Source: Chloracidobacterium validum
Lineage (GTDB): Bacteria; Acidobacteriota; Blastocatellia; Chloracidobacteriales; Chloracidobacteriaceae
NCBI RefSeq assembly: GCF_018304825.1
Contig: NZ_CP072648.1
Coordinates: 789,501 to 853,500, forward strand
Direction of reading: 5' to 3'
Length of the DNA stretch: 64,000 bases
The stretch's first letter is position 1. Each line of letters starts with the position of its first letter. Made by a program: the position numbers and the translations under genes. The notes under the pieces were generated by a model. The model was not told the origin of the DNA. It saw nothing but the letters and a program-made list of their open reading frames with translations, and did no database searches. Shown piece after piece: positions 61,337 through 64,000 of this stretch.

Positions 61337-63913
61337 ATGACTACCAGCCGTGTCTCCCTTGTATGGCGATCCGTTCGCCTGGTGGTTTGGATGCTTGGAT
61401 TAGTTCTGGTCGGCGTTGCTGCGCGAGCCGAGGAGCGCGGAACGTTGGTCGGTCAGGTGCGGGAGTCACAGGGCGCGCCGGTTGCCGAAGCTAGTGTGCT
61501 CGCGCGCAACCTTGCGACCGGCGTTGTCCGTTCTACGCTGACCGCCGCCGATGGGACGTTCACTGTGAGCGACTTACCCTTTGGACGCTACCAAGTACGA
61601 ATAACGCGGGATGGGTTTTCAGATGCGCTGGTTGAAGCGCAACTCAGGACCACGAGCGTCACGCTCGATCCGGTGATACTGGTTCCCGGCACCATTCGGG
61701 AAGTTGTGACGGTAACGGCAAGTCGCGCCAGCCGCGACACGATGACCACCCCGGAAGTGGTTTCGGTAGTCACGGAGCGACAGCTCCAAGAGCGGCTGCC
61801 GGGCACCGCCGCCGATATTCTGCGTGACTTGCCGGGTACATCCACCCAGTCGCAAAGTTTCCTGACACGCCCCATCATTCGTGGCCTGGAAGGGAATCGC
61901 GTCCTGGTGCTGGTGGACGGTGAGCGACTCAACCACGGACGGACGCCAACCAGCCACGTTGGGAATGGGGTGGAAACCGGTTTGGTGGATGTCGGGACAC
62001 TGGAAGCCGTAGAAGTGATGCGTGGGGCTGGCTCGGTGCTCTACGGCACCGAGGCGCTGGGCGGCACCATCAACTTCAGGACTCGTCCCCCGGCGACCAC
62101 CGATGGTGGGATTCGGGTCAGCGGCGTCGTTGATCCCTTCTTTACCTCGAACGGTCCAGGTGGGCGCTATGGTGGCAGCCTGGGCTTTGCCACCCGGCGA
62201 TTGACCGTCCGCGCGCGGCAATCCTTCGAGAACTTCAGCGATTACACCTCCGGCGGTCCCGTCGAAACGGGCTACGCTTCGGTCACGCCCCAGTTCAACC
62301 CGGTGACGCGCGTGGTGACCGGTTCAACCTACCGAACCAATGCGACCCGCGTTGAAGGTCGCTTCTTCGTTACCGAGCAAATGTTCATTCGGTCGAGCTA
62401 TGAGCGGTTTCGGGCAGCGCCCTACCAGTACCCACTCCAGGGAACGTTCAACTTTTTGTTCAGCAACCGTGACAAGGTCAACGCTGGTTTGGTCGTGCGT
62501 GAACTGTCACCGGTTGTGGCCAGCATACAGGTCAGTGGCTATTACCAGTGGCAGCAGCGGCGTGACCAAGTGACGGTGCGCGCCCTCCCGGCGCTCTTTC
62601 AAGTGACCGACCGGCAAATCAACCCGACGACAGGCGGCTTTGATGGCCAGGTTGTGCTGACGCCCTGGCGCAATCACGTGATCACGGCCGGGGTCAGTTT
62701 TTACCGTGACACAAGCGCCGATGACCGCATCGTCCTGCGCGGAACCTTGCCGACGCCGCCCGGTGGACTCACGCCGGCGCAAGCCCAGGCCCAAGCGGCA
62801 CAAATCCGCACCGACCCAGCGGCTCTCCGCGCACTGCGCGCCGCCCAGCCACGGCGTGATGTGCCCAACGCCAACTTTCAGGATGTCGCTTTCTTCGCCC
62901 AGGATGAAGTCATCGTCAATCGCTATGTGCGGTTGATTGGTGGCTTGCGGATGGATCACTACCGTTCGCGGGCGCTCGATACGCCGAGCTACGACATCTT
63001 CAACCTCGTGCCGCCGGGGACGGCGGGCATCACCGGGCTGGCCTCGCTCCGCCACGCAAACACGGCCCTTACCGGGTCCGGCGGCATTGTCGTCAGCCCC
63101 ATCCAGAACATCAGCTTGGTGGCGCGGCTCGCGCGCAGTTACCGCGAACCAAACATCTTTGACCGATACAATGCCGGGGCATCGCATACGATCAGCCCGA
63201 CGACGCGCAGCGTGACAATTCCAAACCCAGACCTCAAACCTGAAACAGGTGTCAACCTGGATGTTGGTTGCAAGGTGCGTTTTACGCGATTTGCCGGCTC
63301 GTTGACCTACTTCCGAAATCGCTACAGCAACTTCATCAGTAACTTTGGTGCGCCGGTGCCAGGGTTGGCGCCAATTCCCAACCCGATTCCCGGCGGCGCG
63401 CCCCTGGCTGTGCTCCAGCGCCAAAATCTGGGACAGATTCGCATGCAGGGCATCGAAGCCGACGTTGAAGCGCCCTTCCGCTTGCCAGATGCCTTGCGGT
63501 CGTCGTTTGTGACCTTGCTCGGCAATATCAGCACGACGCGCGGGGACGATCTACAGACGAACCAGCCGGTTGATCCGTTCAACTTTCCTGTCGTGCCGGT
63601 CAAGGCCGTGGTGGGGATGCGCTGGAACTCGGCCACCAATCGCTACTGGCTGGAGTACCGGAGTCGTATCGTCACGACGCAGCGCCGACTCCCGCCGGGA
63701 AGCCTCTACGCACAGCCCGGCACGGCGCGGTTGGGCTTCACGGTTCACGACCTGCGGGGTGGCATCAACCTTGACCGTGAACGCTATGGCGTTGCAGTGA
63801 CGCTTGGCATCGAAAACCTAAGCAACCGCTTTTACCAGGACCTGTTTTCACTCTTTGACGCGCCGGCGCGCGGACGCGCTTTCGTCGCCGGGGTGCGGTT
63901 TCGATTTTTCTAA
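61337..63913 (+). CDS. TonB-dependent outer-membrane receptor
   Basis: An 858-residue receptor from ATG 61337 with GGAG 13-16 bases upstream. A signal peptide (RLVVWMLGLVLVGVAARA) is followed by a carboxypeptidase-regulatory-like beta sandwich (GTLVGQVRESQGAPVAEA, GTFTVSDLPFGRYQVRIT). The plug domain has VVTVTASRASRDTMTTPEV, DILRDLPGTSTQSQSF, IIRGLEGNRVLVLVDGERL and VEVMRGAGSVLYGTEALGGTIN. The beta barrel follows and ends in GVRFRFF, the terminal Phe needed by the Bam machinery. Its Fur-like promoter suggests an iron chelate or haem as substrate; the sequence alone does not say which. Confidence 0.93.
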   Translation: MTTSRVSLVWRSVRLVVWMLGLVLVGVAARAEERGTLVGQVRESQGAPVAEASVLARNLATGVVRSTLTAADGTFTVSDLPFGRYQVRITRDGFSDALVEAQLRTTSVTLDPVILVPGTIREVVTVTASRASRDTMTTPEVVSVVTERQLQERLPGTAADILRDLPGTSTQSQSFLTRPIIRGLEGNRVLVLVDGERLNHGRTPTSHVGNGVETGLVDVGTLEAVEVMRGAGSVLYGTEALGGTINFRTRPPATTDGGIRVSGVVDPFFTSNGPGGRYGGSLGFATRRLTVRARQSFENFSDYTSGGPVETGYASVTPQFNPVTRVVTGSTYRTNATRVEGRFFVTEQMFIRSSYERFRAAPYQYPLQGTFNFLFSNRDKVNAGLVVRELSPVVASIQVSGYYQWQQRRDQVTVRALPALFQVTDRQINPTTGGFDGQVVLTPWRNHVITAGVSFYRDTSADDRIVLRGTLPTPPGGLTPAQAQAQAAQIRTDPAALRALRAAQPRRDVPNANFQDVAFFAQDEVIVNRYVRLIGGLRMDHYRSRALDTPSYDIFNLVPPGTAGITGLASLRHANTALTGSGGIVVSPIQNISLVARLARSYREPNIFDRYNAGASHTISPTTRSVTIPNPDLKPETGVNLDVGCKVRFTRFAGSLTYFRNRYSNFISNFGAPVPGLAPIPNPIPGGAPLAVLQRQNLGQIRMQGIEADVEAPFRLPDALRSSFVTLLGNISTTRGDDLQTNQPVDPFNFPVVPVKAVVGMRWNSATNRYWLEYRSRIVTTQRRLPPGSLYAQPGTARLGFTVHDLRGGINLDRERYGVAVTLGIENLSNRFYQDLFSLFDAPARGRAFVAGVRFRFF

Positions 63914-63955
63914 CCATTTCGATTTGGGCTGAGCCAGTAAAGGAGCTTGCAACCC

Positions 63956-64000
63956 ATGGACATCGAGTCGCTCTTTCGCTTACCGGAAGACCCAGACCAA
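63956..64000 (+). CDS. Start of a gene cut by the window edge
   Basis: ATG 63956 has an ideal AAAGGAG ribosome binding site (63939-63945) and opens MDIESLFRLPEDPDQ. Only 15 codons are in the window, without a recognisable motif. It lies 42 bases after the receptor gene and may be co-transcribed with it, so it could be a transport-linked protein; this cannot be tested here. Confidence 0.5.
   Translation, partial: MDIESLFRLPEDPDQ

Overview
The window is a gene-dense stretch of a bacterial chromosome from a diderm heterotroph. LpxB, a TonB-dependent receptor, a Tat-exported MsrP and a meso-DAP-type MurE all point to an LPS-bearing outer membrane. The Ser/Thr kinase fused to an FGE-sulfatase-like domain, the PEGA protein, the many exported peptidases and the PIG-L deacetylase fit Acidobacteriota; a Chloracidobacterium-like organism is my best guess. 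That is recognition of gene style, not a database result. No rRNA, tRNA, insertion sequence, CRISPR array or prophage was seen.

Layout. (1) 1-5529, plus strand: end of map, infA, rpmJ, rpsM, rpsK, rpsD, rpoA and rplQ (the alpha operon), then accB-accC. (2) 5540-9841: cca and a HAD phosphatase (minus), a small exported protein (plus), and a HEAT-repeat membrane protein with deoC (minus). (3) 10062-19121, minus strand: a complete beta-oxidation operon, fadR(TetR)-fadD-fadN-orf66-fadA-orf210-fadE. A TetR-type palindrome lies over its promoter and a strong hairpin lies after it. (4) 19379-28270: an M48-like protein that has lost its zinc ligands, then a minus-strand operon M1 aminopeptidase / MXAN_5187-like protein / kinase-FGE / PEGA protein, and a divergent amino-acid permease. 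(5) 28418-45151: housekeeping and envelope genes (beta-lactamase-repeat fusion, PIG-L, recO, MDR oxidoreductase, lpxB, Uma2, phoH, prolyl oligopeptidase, msrP, glycosyltransferase, moxR, lytic transglycosylase, greA). (6) 45488-60676, plus strand: a PAS protein, then a compact dcw cluster murE-murF-mraY-murD-ftsW-murG-murC-murB-ftsQ-ftsA-ftsZ. (7) 61119-63913: a TonB-dependent receptor behind a Fur-box-like palindrome; the first 15 codons of one more gene follow at the right edge.

The genes of regions 3 and 6 work as units. Region 3 activates fatty acids (FadD) and runs the dehydrogenation, hydration/oxidation and thiolysis steps (FadE, FadN, FadA) under an autoregulated repressor. Region 6 makes lipid II from UDP-MurNAc precursors and builds the Z ring, but lacks the usual mraZ-rsmH-ftsL-ftsI front end.

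The most striking large-scale signal is base composition. Hand counts of single 60-base lines give 35% GC at 1081, 32% at 6001, 45% at 8401, 50% at 11641, 58% at 15001 and 65% at 53041. The core ribosomal operon therefore sits in a strongly AT-rich domain that grades into a GC-rich chromosome. I did not find a self-evidently new defence or mobile system. The best candidates for undescribed biology are the kinase-FGE/PEGA/aminopeptidase operon, the two unknown proteins inside the fad operon, the zinc-less M48 homologue, and the GC gradient.
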